From JAGOUA01 sp964428975 (lineage in GTDB: Bacteria; Patescibacteriota; Patescibacteriia; 2-12-FULL-60-25), in contig CAYSAI010000003.1 in NCBI GenBank assembly GCA_964428975.1, positions 42,315 to 106,314 on the forward strand: a stretch of DNA of 64,000 nt, given 5' to 3'. Position numbers and translations under genes: made by a program. Under the pieces are notes generated by a model. That model ran no database searches. It had not been told where the DNA came from and saw only the letters and a program-made list of their open reading frames with translations. Below are positions 23,743 through 31,007 of this stretch, one piece after another; the stretch's first letter is position 1; each line of letters opens with the position of its first letter.

Positions 23743-24033
23743 ATGACGCAGGAGAAGACGACATTTCAGTTGACCAACGGCCACCTCTCGAACCCGTCGA
23801 CGAAGGACCTCATCGAGGCTTTCGCTACGGCGTACGACTCGATTCCCAAGATGGTCACCTTCATCGCCAACAACGGGATGACTGTCTGGAAGGCTCGGAT
23901 CACCGGGCTGGAGTACGAGTCGGGCTCGCCCGGCATGTTCCTTGTGAAGGGGTTTATCTCCCTTATCGACGAGCAGCGGCGGTTCGAGGGTTTCTACAGT
24001 GCGAGCAGGAAGGGAGGTGTTATCACGGTCTGA
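23743..24033 (+). CDS. Orphan operon gene C: soluble paralogue of gene A domain
   Basis: A 96-residue protein beginning MTQEKTTFQLTNGHL. The ATG at 23743 follows GGGAAGAGGAAG; a TTG at 23725 is in frame but lies inside hairpin H3. It shares with gene A the order NPSxxDL, a long helix, a strand with an N/TxG turn, and FEG(F/Y)Y followed by a glycine-rich end. It lacks the membrane helix. Gene A and gene C therefore look like an anchored and a free version of one domain. The domain itself was not recognised. Confidence 0.75.
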   Translation: MTQEKTTFQLTNGHLSNPSTKDLIEAFATAYDSIPKMVTFIANNGMTVWKARITGLEYESGSPGMFLVKGFISLIDEQRRFEGFYSASRKGGVITV

Positions 24034-24090
24034 GCGCACACCGCGCAGCAAGAACGTTCTCGTTCGCTGCCGTCGGGTGCGTTCTTTGCT
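24034..24090 (+). repeat. Third H1-like hairpin after gene C
   Basis: GCGCAC follows the stop, as in copies 1 and 2. GCAAGAACG near 24048-24056 pairs with CGTTCT (24080-24085) and the following TTGC. It ends the operon without an H2-H3 part. Confidence 0.6.
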
Positions 24091-24096
24091 TTGAAC

Positions 24097-24166
24097 GGGC
24101 GTAATGAATTGCGCCCCTACGATTTGAACGGACGTATGAATGGACGCAATGAATTGCGTCCCTACG
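24097..24166 (+). repeat. Two REP-like palindromes
   Basis: GGGCGTAAT, GA, ATTGCGCCC (24097-24116) and GGACGCAAT, GA, ATTGCGTCC (24142-24161). Both are followed by CTACG. They are related to the inverted copy at 7321-7340. Confidence 0.8.
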
Positions 24167-24171
24167 AGATG

Positions 24172-24180
24172 TGCTACAAT
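24172..24180 (+). promoter_or_regulatory. Extended -10 promoter beside a REP element
   Basis: TGCTACAAT is an extended -10 (TGnTAnnnT), 6 bases before the start of the gene at 24187. The -35 position would fall in the second REP palindrome. Confidence 0.55.
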
Positions 24181-24186
24181 GTCCTC

Positions 24187-24528
24187 ATGTCGTATCCTGT
24201 TCTTTCTGTCGCGGGCGAGGAACTTCTTCGTATCGCGTCTTTTCCCTTGTGGTGGTACACCGATGGTCTCCACGAACTTACCGCGTGGATGGTGCAAGAC
24301 CTACGTTTTGCGTGGCGCTCGCTCGCGATTCGTGCGTGGATGAAGTCGCTTTTTCTGCCGATGTACGGTTTTTATGATGTATGGTCGCGTATTTTGAGTT
24401 TTTGTGTGCGTATCGTCGTGCTTTGTGCGCGTGTGCTGTGGTGGAATATCACCGCTTTCCTGTACCTTCTTGGAGCGACTCTTTGGTGTCTTTGGCTGCC
24501 GCTCACCTTTACTCTGTTCCTTGTTTGA
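24187..24528 (+). CDS. Small membrane protein before the Clp ATPase
   Basis: A 113-residue hydrophobic protein starting MSYPVLSVAGEELLRI. The frame is open further upstream, but those codons only translate the REP palindromes, so the ATG at 24187 is used. Two or three membrane segments lie in the second half (about 55-112), with many Trp residues. It ends 1 base before the Clp gene, so the two are probably translated together and may act together in the membrane. Family not recognised. Confidence 0.75.
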   Translation: MSYPVLSVAGEELLRIASFPLWWYTDGLHELTAWMVQDLRFAWRSLAIRAWMKSLFLPMYGFYDVWSRILSFCVRIVVLCARVLWWNITAFLYLLGATLWCLWLPLTFTLFLV

Positions 24529-24529
24529 T

Positions 24530-26944
24530 ATGTCCACGCTTCTTCCTTTTACGGCCGACGCCTTTCTTGCGCAAAAGTATCGCGAGCGTTTTCATCAGGG
24601 TATTTTTCTTCTTGCATGCGCGTGTGTATTGGGAGGCGCGGTCGGATTTTTCGTGATGCGCGCACGTCCATTTCTCGCTCTTGCCCTTTTTGCGTTCGCA
24701 TTTCTCGTGTATTGGAAGCGAGGTCAAGCGCCTGAAACATTTCGTGCAAGTGCATGGCTTGCGCTTGAACAGGCGAGAATGCTTGCGCAGACGCTCAAAC
24801 GACCTTTAGGCGTGGGGCATCTCGCGCTTTCCGCCTTTGCGACGCAAGAAGGGGCGATGGTGCTTGCGCGCCTTGGGATCACGTTTGAAGCGCTTCAGGG
24901 ACCGTTTCTCTCTCTCGTACGAGATGGGGAGGTGGTTGAAACAGAGGAAACCACGGCCGAAGTGGAGGCGTTGCTTGCGCGTGCGTGCGAGATGGGGAAG
25001 CAAGAGGGTCGTGGATGTGGCGCGCTCGAGATACTTCGTGTGGCGCTTTCACAAGAATACCGTCTTCGTGATGCACTTTCACGAGCAGGCGCTGAACCAA
25101 ATCATATCGAGGCGATTGGACGATGGCTCGCCGAACAGGCGCGCTTGAAGCAGGAACATGACACGTTTGTCCGTCTCGCGATGGCGAAACCGGATTCAGA
25201 TCTCAATCGAACGATGACCGCTCGTCGAACGATGCTCCTGAATCAGATCAGCGAAGATCTGACGCGTTTCGCGAAGCATGGAGCGATTGCGCCCGCAGCT
25301 GAGCGCGAGGAGGTATGGAATGCGGCAGAACGAGCGTGGAAAGCGGGAAGTCGCGTGGTCGTGCTGGTTGGCGAGGAAGGTGTCGGCAAAACGGCGTGGA
25401 TTGAGGGGCTCGCGCGTCGTATGGTCGAAGAACGCGTGCCAAATGCGCTTATGGATAAACGTCTCGTGAGCGTACATGTTGCCGAGCTCGTGACGGGGGC
25501 GGATGCGGGCACGGTTTCCGAACGTCTCTTACAGATGGCGAATGAGGTCGCGATGAGCGGGAATGTCGTGCTCGTTCTTGAAGGGATCGAGGGGCTCGCG
25601 GGGGCGGGTTATGGAGGCACGCGCGATTTGATGGATGTCCTCTCGAATGAGCTCGAACGCCTCGGACTGTTTGTGGTGGCAACGACGACGCCTGCGGCAT
25701 GGGTGGCACATATCGAGCGAAAAACGTTCGGTCGTCGAGCGATAAAAATCGCGATAGAGGCGCCAAATCCGCTTGTTGGCGAGCGTATTCTTATCGCGCA
25801 TGCGGGCGGTATCGAATACAAGCATAACCTCTTTTTCTCGTATGCGGCGATTGCCGCGGCAATGAAGATCGGAAAAACGCTTCATACAGGGCTTGCGTTT
25901 CCGGGAAATGCGATTGAGTGGCTACGCGAAGCGGGGGCTTCGGTCGCAAGTGAACGAGGGATGAACGCACTTATCACACAAGAAGATCTTGGGAAGATTA
26001 TCGAAGAAAAAACGGGCGTTCCTACGACGTCCGCGGGAGTATCCGAGGCAGATACGCTTCTTGATCTTGAACGTCGCTTGCTCACACGGGTGATTGGTCA
26101 AGATGAAGCGGTGCGCGTGGTGGCAGGGGCTATGCGTCGCGCGCGCGCGGGAGTTCGTCATGATGCGCGGCCGATTGCGTCTTTTCTCTTTCTTGGTCCA
26201 ACGGGCGTGGGAAAAACGGAACTCGCGAAAGCGCTTGCCGCAGAATACTTTGGCGATGCGAAAAAGCTCGTTCGTCTCGATTGTTCGGAATATCAAGCGG
26301 CGTCTTCTCTCGCACGATTGATCGGATTTCCGCAGGATGAGCGAGGAGGTCTCCTCACCGAGGCGATTCGTCAAAAACCGTACAGTTTACTGCTATTAGA
26401 CGAGCTCGAAAAAGCGCATCCAGACATCCTCACCCTCTTTTTGCAGGTGCTTGACGATGGACGCCTCACAGATGGCATGGGGCGCACAATCGATTTTTCT
26501 CACGTGATTATTATTGCAACCTCAAATGCAGCCGCGGGTTTTATTCAAGAGAGTATACACGCAGGCATGTCATCAGAAGCGATGAAGCGCGCGCTCATGG
26601 AACGCGAACTTCGTAGCCTGTTTCGTCCGGAGTTCTTGAATCGGTTTGATGGGGTTGAAGTCTTTAAGCCGCTCACACTCGATGCTGTGACGCGTATTGC
26701 GTGGATCATGCTTCATGAGGAAGAAAAACAGCTTCTTGAGCAAGGAATAACGTTTCGTGCGGAAGACGTGGCCGTTGAGAAGCTCGCGCATGATGGATAT
26801 GATCCGCAATTTGGGGCACGGCCGCTACGACGGCTTATTCAAGACCGTATTCAGACGGCGATTGCAGACCTCCTCTTAAAGAAAGAAGCGCGTCGTGGCG
26901 ATACGCTCGTGCTTCGTGAGAGTGGACAGGTGGAGGTGGAATAG
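24530..26944 (+). CDS. Membrane-anchored ClpC/ClpB-type AAA+ ATPase
   Basis: An 804-residue protein. Residues about 20-62 form two membrane helices (FLLACACVLGGAVGFFVM and FLALALFAFAFLVYW). A Clp-N-like helical region follows, then two AAA+ domains. D1 has Walker A GEEGVGKT, but Walker B is VLVLEGIEGL, so the Asp-Glu pair reads Glu-Gly. D2 is intact, with GPTGVGKTELAKAL, LLLLDELEKAH and FRPEFLNRFD. The C-terminal D2-small domain ends the chain (ARPLRRLIQDRIQTAIADLL). It probably unfolds proteins at the membrane; no ClpP partner gene is in the window. Confidence 0.92.
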   Translation: MSTLLPFTADAFLAQKYRERFHQGIFLLACACVLGGAVGFFVMRARPFLALALFAFAFLVYWKRGQAPETFRASAWLALEQARMLAQTLKRPLGVGHLALSAFATQEGAMVLARLGITFEALQGPFLSLVRDGEVVETEETTAEVEALLARACEMGKQEGRGCGALEILRVALSQEYRLRDALSRAGAEPNHIEAIGRWLAEQARLKQEHDTFVRLAMAKPDSDLNRTMTARRTMLLNQISEDLTRFAKHGAIAPAAEREEVWNAAERAWKAGSRVVVLVGEEGVGKTAWIEGLARRMVEERVPNALMDKRLVSVHVAELVTGADAGTVSERLLQMANEVAMSGNVVLVLEGIEGLAGAGYGGTRDLMDVLSNELERLGLFVVATTTPAAWVAHIERKTFGRRAIKIAIEAPNPLVGERILIAHAGGIEYKHNLFFSYAAIAAAMKIGKTLHTGLAFPGNAIEWLREAGASVASERGMNALITQEDLGKIIEEKTGVPTTSAGVSEADTLLDLERRLLTRVIGQDEAVRVVAGAMRRARAGVRHDARPIASFLFLGPTGVGKTELAKALAAEYFGDAKKLVRLDCSEYQAASSLARLIGFPQDERGGLLTEAIRQKPYSLLLLDELEKAHPDILTLFLQVLDDGRLTDGMGRTIDFSHVIIIATSNAAAGFIQESIHAGMSSEAMKRALMERELRSLFRPEFLNRFDGVEVFKPLTLDAVTRIAWIMLHEEEKQLLEQGITFRAEDVAVEKLAHDGYDPQFGARPLRRLIQDRIQTAIADLLLKKEARRGDTLVLRESGQVEVE

Positions 26945-26962
26945 GGAAACTGCGTTTCATCT

Positions 26963-27997
26963 ATGACGCTTCTTGTTATCGCGTTTCTCTCTGCGTTCGT
27001 GGCGTTTATTCTCGCGTTTCTTATGCGACGTCTCGCATGGCGAGTGAAGTTCGTCGATCATCCTGATGCGGGTAGACATCAACAATCGAGTGCCGTTGCC
27101 CTCGGCGGAGGGATTGTCGCATGGCTTGCATGTATTTTTCTTGTTGCGCTCTCTTTCGTTCTTCCTGTGGAGACTGAAATCAGGTCGCATATTCCGACGT
27201 TTCAGCTCCTCGGTATCTTCCTCGCGACGCTTCCTCTCTTGCTTACGGGTATTCTTGATGATCTCTATCGTCTCTCATCAAAATGGCTTGTGCTTGGCGG
27301 TGTCGCATCTGTCAGTATTGTGCTCGCTTTCGGTATCCGTATCGATGAGCTCACGCAAATCGGCGGAGGGGTCTACGCGCTTTCAAGCGGTGTGTCTTTT
27401 TTGCTGACGGGAGTGTGGTTGCTGCTCTGTATGGGTGCCACAAAGTTTTCGGATGGGGTGGATGGCCTCGTTGCGGGGCAGACCTGTATTGGTGCAGCGT
27501 TAATTGCTGGGCTTGCTCTTTCTTCCGCCTTCTATCAGCCGAACATCGCGCTTTTAGCGTTGATCTTTGGTGGGGCGTTCTTTGGCGTACTTCTCCATAA
27601 TTGGCCGTACGCACGCCTCTATCTTGGAGAATTTGGGAGTACGTTTGCAGGGCTTGGCCTTGGTATTCTCGCGATTCTCTCCGGCGCGAAGCTCGCGATC
27701 GCTCTCATGGCGATGGGGTTTTTTCTTGCGGATATTCTTCGTGTGATGATGATGCGTGTATGGCGAGGACACTCGCCGTTCGTGGGAGATCGTACGCACC
27801 TGCATTTTCTCTTGCGTGATGCAGGGCTGCCGGCGTGGGGAGTGTCGATGTGCATGTGGGTGTTTGCGCTTATTTTTGGCCTTGCAGCGCTGCAATTTCA
27901 AACGCAAGGGAAAATGCTTCTTTTCGCGGGGGTGCTTGTTCTCACGTGGGGAAGTGCGTTTTTCCTTGAACGACGTCTATGGACAAAAACAGCGTAA
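26963..27997 (+). CDS. WecA/MraY-type polyprenyl-phosphate sugar-1-phosphate transferase
   Basis: A 344-residue integral membrane enzyme of glycosyltransferase family 4. It links a sugar-1-phosphate to undecaprenyl phosphate. About 10 helices are visible. Motifs are VDHPDAGRHQQ, the Asp pair in GILDDLYRLSSKW, FSDGVDGLVAGQ (the usual N at the start of this motif is replaced) and VGDRTHLHFLL, the His-rich loop. Overall it is nearer WecA/TagO than MraY. It follows the Clp gene by 18 bases. Confidence 0.88.
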   Translation: MTLLVIAFLSAFVAFILAFLMRRLAWRVKFVDHPDAGRHQQSSAVALGGGIVAWLACIFLVALSFVLPVETEIRSHIPTFQLLGIFLATLPLLLTGILDDLYRLSSKWLVLGGVASVSIVLAFGIRIDELTQIGGGVYALSSGVSFLLTGVWLLLCMGATKFSDGVDGLVAGQTCIGAALIAGLALSSAFYQPNIALLALIFGGAFFGVLLHNWPYARLYLGEFGSTFAGLGLGILAILSGAKLAIALMAMGFFLADILRVMMMRVWRGHSPFVGDRTHLHFLLRDAGLPAWGVSMCMWVFALIFGLAALQFQTQGKMLLFAGVLVLTWGSAFFLERRLWTKTA

Positions 27998-28440
27998 GGG
28001 CTTTTGTGTGCGCGATGATGGTGTTGATGGGAACGGGATGTGCGTCCGACGGGCAGGCGCGTCTCGAGACACGCACGCTTGAGCTTCCTCATGGCACAAT
28101 GCGTCTTGAGCTCGCGCGAACGGTCGAAGAACGTACACACGGATTAAGTGGAAGACCGTGTCTTGCGCGCGATGAGGGGATGCTCTTCCTCTTTGAAAGC
28201 GATGACGTTCGTCCCTTTTGGATGAAGGACATGCGTTGTGCGATTGATATACTCTATCTACGACAAGGGGTGGTAAAAGAGGTATTTGCCGATGTGCCGT
28301 TTCCTGCGTCAAACACCTCGCCAAAAACGGTGCATCCACGAGAAAAAACGGACATGGTACTCGAGATTGCGGCGGGGGAGGCGGCTCGTCGAAACTGGGC
28401 GTTAGATACGCTTCTTTTCGCTCCAGAGGCGGTTCGTTGA
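27979..28440 (+). CDS. DUF192-family lipoprotein
   Basis: A 153-residue protein with a lipoprotein signal (MVLMGTGC, Cys at about residue 21) followed by a DUF192 domain: RTVEERTHGLSGRPCLARDEG, MLFLFESDDVRPFWMKDM, CAIDILYL and the later VLEIAAGEA. DUF192 function is unknown. The first 19 bases overlap the preceding transferase gene. The lgt gene at 60033 would supply the lipid. The TGA stop (28438-28440) is inside the rplU -35 box. Confidence 0.88.
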   Translation: MDKNSVRAFVCAMMVLMGTGCASDGQARLETRTLELPHGTMRLELARTVEERTHGLSGRPCLARDEGMLFLFESDDVRPFWMKDMRCAIDILYLRQGVVKEVFADVPFPASNTSPKTVHPREKTDMVLEIAAGEAARRNWALDTLLFAPEAVR

Positions 28441-28465
28441 CAGTCCAGAGGCTTTTCGCTAGCAT
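28437..28465 (+). promoter_or_regulatory. Promoter of rplU overlapping the DUF192 stop
   Basis: TTGACA (28437-28442) and TAGCAT (28460-28465) with a 17-base spacer. The TGA of the upstream gene is inside the -35 box. Confidence 0.75.
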
Positions 28466-28481
28466 GGGGCATAATCTTCTT

Positions 28482-28784
28482 ATGATTGCAGTCATTCAAA
28501 CCGGTGGAAAACAGTATCTCGTCAAACAAGGCGATATACTCAAAATAGAAAAACTCCCTCAAGCGCAGGGCGAAACGGTTTCTTTTGAGGTGCTTATGAC
28601 GGCGGATGGAACCAAGCTCGACCTTGGTACGCCTCATCTTGTGATGAAAGCTTCGGCAGAAATCCTCGAGCAAGGACGTGCGGCAAAGATCGATGTCGTT
28701 AAATACAAGGCAAAAGTGCGCTACAAGCGTCGAGTGGGGCACCGTCAACCGTTTACGAAGGTAAAGATGCTCAAGATTGTATAA
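28482..28784 (+). CDS. rplU: 50S ribosomal protein L21
   Basis: bL21 binds 23S rRNA. The 100-residue protein has the standard start MIAVIQTGGKQYLVKQGD, the middle QAQGETVSFEVLM and the C-terminus KAKVRYKRRVGHRQPFTKVK. The ATG at 28482 matches the family start. The usual partner rpmA (L27) does not follow; a hairpin ends the unit instead. Confidence 0.97.
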   Translation: MIAVIQTGGKQYLVKQGDILKIEKLPQAQGETVSFEVLMTADGTKLDLGTPHLVMKASAEILEQGRAAKIDVVKYKAKVRYKRRVGHRQPFTKVKMLKIV

Positions 28785-28789
28785 TCATG

Positions 28790-28814
28790 GCCCCGCTTTT
28801 GCGGGGCTGTCTTA
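28790..28814 (+). terminator. Hairpin terminator after rplU
   Basis: GCCCCGC (28790-28796), loop TTTT, GCGGGGC (28801-28807), then TGTCTTAT. The T tract is weak. Confidence 0.65.
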
Positions 28815-28820
28815 TAGTAT

Positions 28821-29105
28821 ATGCACGAGAGAGAAGCAGACCCGCTCATCCTCGCAGAAATGGGTGATGTGCCGAGTATTGATGTGCATGGGTACGACGC
28901 GGCAGGCGCCGTGTATGAGGTAAGTGTGTTTTGCTCGCGTATGCGCGCGCATCGTGAACAAGCGGTAAAAATCATCCATGGGCGTGGAAAGGGAATTCTT
29001 CGCGATGTGCTGCTTCGATGGGCAAAGCAAGAAGGGCTTCGTGCGGTGGACTCTTCTGTTCCGTATGAGAGTGGTGGGGTACTCTATATCCAGCTATGTC
29101 CATAA
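28821..29105 (+). CDS. Stand-alone Smr domain protein
   Basis: A 94-residue Smr domain, the C-terminal nuclease module of MutS2. It shows IDVHGYDAAGAVYEV (the LDLHG-like motif), VKIIHGRGKGILRDVLLRW (the conserved HGxGxGxLR) and a final strand. Stand-alone Smr proteins are thought to nick or bind nucleic acids; the substrate is unknown. It overlaps the following membrane protein gene by 10 bases. Confidence 0.9.
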   Translation: MHEREADPLILAEMGDVPSIDVHGYDAAGAVYEVSVFCSRMRAHREQAVKIIHGRGKGILRDVLLRWAKQEGLRAVDSSVPYESGGVLYIQLCP

Positions 29106-29518
29106 CTCTTCGCATGAGGGCTATCTACGTGTTTCGCCTCTTGTGGGCACCTGTACTTGTGCTTCTTCTTCATGCTACGAGCATGGCTTTGACGAACAAC
29201 GAGTATGGGTGGGACGAACCGATGCATGTTCTTGGTGGTGCAGCGATCGCGTGGATGGTGTGCGAAGCGTGGCAACTTCTTCGAGAGAAGGGGTATGTGC
29301 CCGTGCTGCCTCCATGGTTGTTCGGAACGTTGATCGTGAGTCTCGTCATGACCGTGGGTGTTGTGTGGGAATGGTATGAGTATCTGCGCTGGGTCACGAT
29401 TTCGCCGTGGATGGATCTCACGCTCGCGGATACGCTGAAGGACCTGGGGTATGACGTGGCTGGAGCGATCGCTCTCGCGGTGGGTATGGGACGATTTCGT
29501 ACAGGTCTTGGCCGTTGA
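29096..29518 (+). CDS. YjdF/DUF2238-like small membrane protein
   Basis: A 140-residue protein with four membrane segments. Conserved-looking polar spots are YGWDEPMHVLGGAAIAW, VVWEWYEYL and DTLKDLGYDVAGA, the D-H, E and DTxxD pattern of YjdF/DUF2238 and VanZ-like proteins. No biochemical function is known for that family. Its stop TGA (29516-29518) lies in a TTGACG box. Confidence 0.75.
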   Translation: MSITLRMRAIYVFRLLWAPVLVLLLHATSMALTNNEYGWDEPMHVLGGAAIAWMVCEAWQLLREKGYVPVLPPWLFGTLIVSLVMTVGVVWEWYEYLRWVTISPWMDLTLADTLKDLGYDVAGAIALAVGMGRFRTGLGR

Positions 29519-29543
29519 CGCAATGTTCTTTTCGTGATAAGAA
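29515..29543 (+). promoter_or_regulatory. Promoter of the gene at 29580, -35 overlaps stop codon
   Basis: TTGACG (29515-29520) and TAAGAA (29538-29543) with a 17-base spacer. The -10 box is poor. Confidence 0.5.
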
Positions 29544-29579
29544 AAAGGTGTAAGAAACAGAAAAAGGAAGGACAGGGTC

Positions 29580-29864
29580 ATGGAAAATAGCGCATGGAAG
29601 AGTGCACGCGTAGACCTCGGACATATCTATCAGATGCAGATCGAAGAGCAGATCGAGATTCTCTTTCGTTCGGGCATCAACAATCTTCAGGAGCTCGTCT
29701 TGGAGAATACGAGCATCCTCCACTTTCAGATGAAGTTTAACTGGTACCAGATTTCTGACGAAGATCATGAACGTGTTTGGATCATTCCACCAGGTCAAAC
29801 GAAGATTCTGATTCCGCCTAATCGACGCCTCACGCTCTTTTGGCAGCGCGCGGAGAGCGTCTAA
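29580..29864 (+). CDS. Small orphan protein
   Basis: A 94-residue soluble protein with no recognised family. GGAAGGA lies about 10 bases before the ATG. The sequence has a helix (HIYQMQIEEQIEILFRSG), then strands ending in KILIPPNRRLTLFW. It is a single-gene unit with its own promoter and terminator, like the orphan genes near 6-8 kb. Confidence 0.65.
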   Translation: MENSAWKSARVDLGHIYQMQIEEQIEILFRSGINNLQELVLENTSILHFQMKFNWYQISDEDHERVWIIPPGQTKILIPPNRRLTLFWQRAESV

Positions 29865-29916
29865 AAAATTCCCCCCTCGTCAAGTGTTCGCATATTCGTA
29901 TCCTTCTCACCATCTT

Positions 29917-29950
29917 CCCGAGATCTACCCCATAGTCTCGGGAGTTTTTA
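29917..29950 (+). terminator. Intrinsic terminator after the gene at 29580
   Basis: CCCGAGA (29917-29923) pairs with TCTCGGG (29936-29942) across a 12-base loop, followed by AGTTTTTATT. Confidence 0.85.
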
Positions 29951-30475
29951 TTACAGACGCTGCTCTCGAACAAAAACCACCGGATTGGTGGTTTTTTGTG
30001 TGGTGGGCCATGGTGGAGGAAGTTCGAACTCTGTTGTTTTACGAAGAAATTCACTCAAGTACGGATGCACAAAGGTAATAGCGTGGTGAATCCAAGCGGC
30101 AATGCGTACCGCCTCCTCAACGGCTTCATGAAATTGATCGTTCTTGAGGTCTCTTTCACGAATTATTCCTTCGAATTTTGCAAGTTTTTTCAATCGAGCT
30201 TGTAACTGCTGGGACGTCTCTTCCATGATCTCCACGACTTTTGAATAGTGGGGTGGCAAATGATGTGAATCGGTAATCTTTAGATTCTCTTGCCGATAGA
30301 GACCAGCGATCTCTGGCCAAGCATCTGCAAATATCTCTCTGTGAATAGCGCAAATAATCTGTAGGGAAATCGGTTTGCGTGATCGAGCGTACTTTCGTAC
30401 AAAACGAGATGCACGAATAACCCCGATCGCCTCTCGCTGTTGCAGCTCTTGTTCGTTTTGTGGCCTTCGTGGCAT
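29951..30475 (-). CDS. Fic-domain protein with degenerate, truncated active site
   Basis: A 174-residue protein with the front of a Fic domain: ISLQIICAIHREIFADAWPE, IAGLYRQENLKI, then EEAVRIAAWIHHAITFVHPY. Fic enzymes need HPFx(D/E)GNGRxxR right there, but this one reads HPYLSEFLRK and ends about 28 residues later. The nucleotide-binding GNGR is missing and so are the last helices. The final residues are encoded partly by the palindrome ACCACCAATCCGGTGGT. I read it as a remnant or a catalytically dead relative. It lies 7 bases after a VbhA-like small gene. Confidence 0.75.
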   Translation of the reverse strand: MPRRPQNEQELQQREAIGVIRASRFVRKYARSRKPISLQIICAIHREIFADAWPEIAGLYRQENLKITDSHHLPPHYSKVVEIMEETSQQLQARLKKLAKFEGIIRERDLKNDQFHEAVEEAVRIAAWIHHAITFVHPYLSEFLRKTTEFELPPPWPTTQKTTNPVVFVREQRL

Positions 30476-30482
30476 AAAAAAA

Positions 30483-30677
30483 CTACGCCACTTTTTTCGC
30501 TAGCCTCTCAAATTCTTCTCGATCTAACTTACTTCCTTCAAGAACACTTGAATAATAGGCATGTTCAACATCCCACGCCTTTTCAAGTATTATTTTCTCT
30601 CTTGGCGTTAGTTTGTCGATTTCTCGATCTGCCAACTTCATACTAGCAAAGAGTTGGGTGATTTTCGACTTCTTCAT
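30483..30677 (-). CDS. VbhA-like Fic antitoxin
   Basis: A 64-residue helical protein containing YYSSVLEGSKL, which fits the Fic inhibitory motif (S/T)xxxE(G/N). In class I Fic modules a small protein with this helix sits upstream of the toxin and blocks ATP binding through the Glu. Position, strand and 7-base spacing to the Fic gene agree. Alternatively it is the split N-terminus of an ancestral single-chain Fic protein. Since the Fic partner is broken, its present role is unclear. Confidence 0.7.
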   Translation of the reverse strand: MKKSKITQLFASMKLADREIDKLTPREKIILEKAWDVEHAYYSSVLEGSKLDREEFERLAKKVA

Positions 30678-30745
30678 ATACGCTCCATTCTACCTTGCTT
30701 GCTCAAAAATAACAACAAAACCACCTTTTCGGATGGCTTTGTCCA

Positions 30746-30822
30746 TGGTGGGCACTGAGGGATTCGAACCTTCGACCCCCTCGGTGTAAACGAGGTGCTC
30801 TAACCAACTGAGCTAAGTGCCC
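30746..30822 (-). tRNA. tRNA-Val (anticodon TAC)
   Basis: A full cloverleaf on the minus strand. The acceptor stem is GGGCACT/AGTGCCC with encoded CCA. The anticodon stem CCTCG/CGAGG holds loop TTTACAC, so the anticodon is TAC. The T-loop has GGTTCGAATCC. Length 77. Confidence 0.96.
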
Positions 30823-30854
30823 ATCCAAAACCCCCGTGAAGGGGGTTGTGCGTG

Positions 30855-30941
30855 TGGTGCTGGGGAGAGGACTTGAACCTCCATGCCCTTTCGGGCGCTA
30901 CCACCTCAAGGTAGTGTGTCTGCCAGTTTCACCACCCCAGC
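30855..30941 (-). tRNA. tRNA-Leu (anticodon GAG)
   Basis: Minus strand. The acceptor is GCTGGGG/CCCCAGC followed by ACCA. The anticodon stem CTACC/GGTAG holds loop TTGAGGT, so the anticodon is GAG. A long variable arm (CGCCCGAAAGGGCA) marks a class II tRNA. The T-loop is GTTCAAGTC. Length 87. Confidence 0.96.
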
Positions 30942-31007
30942 GTGAGTACGATGCTACCAAGGCGAAAACAGGTTGGCAAGATGGCGGTTTCTCCCTAAAC
31001 TACGCGC

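Noticed and set aside
24091..24186. In-frame upstream extension of the membrane protein at 24187
   Set aside because: Its codons only translate the two REP palindromes (repeated NGRNELRPY). The ATG at 24187 has an extended -10 just upstream.
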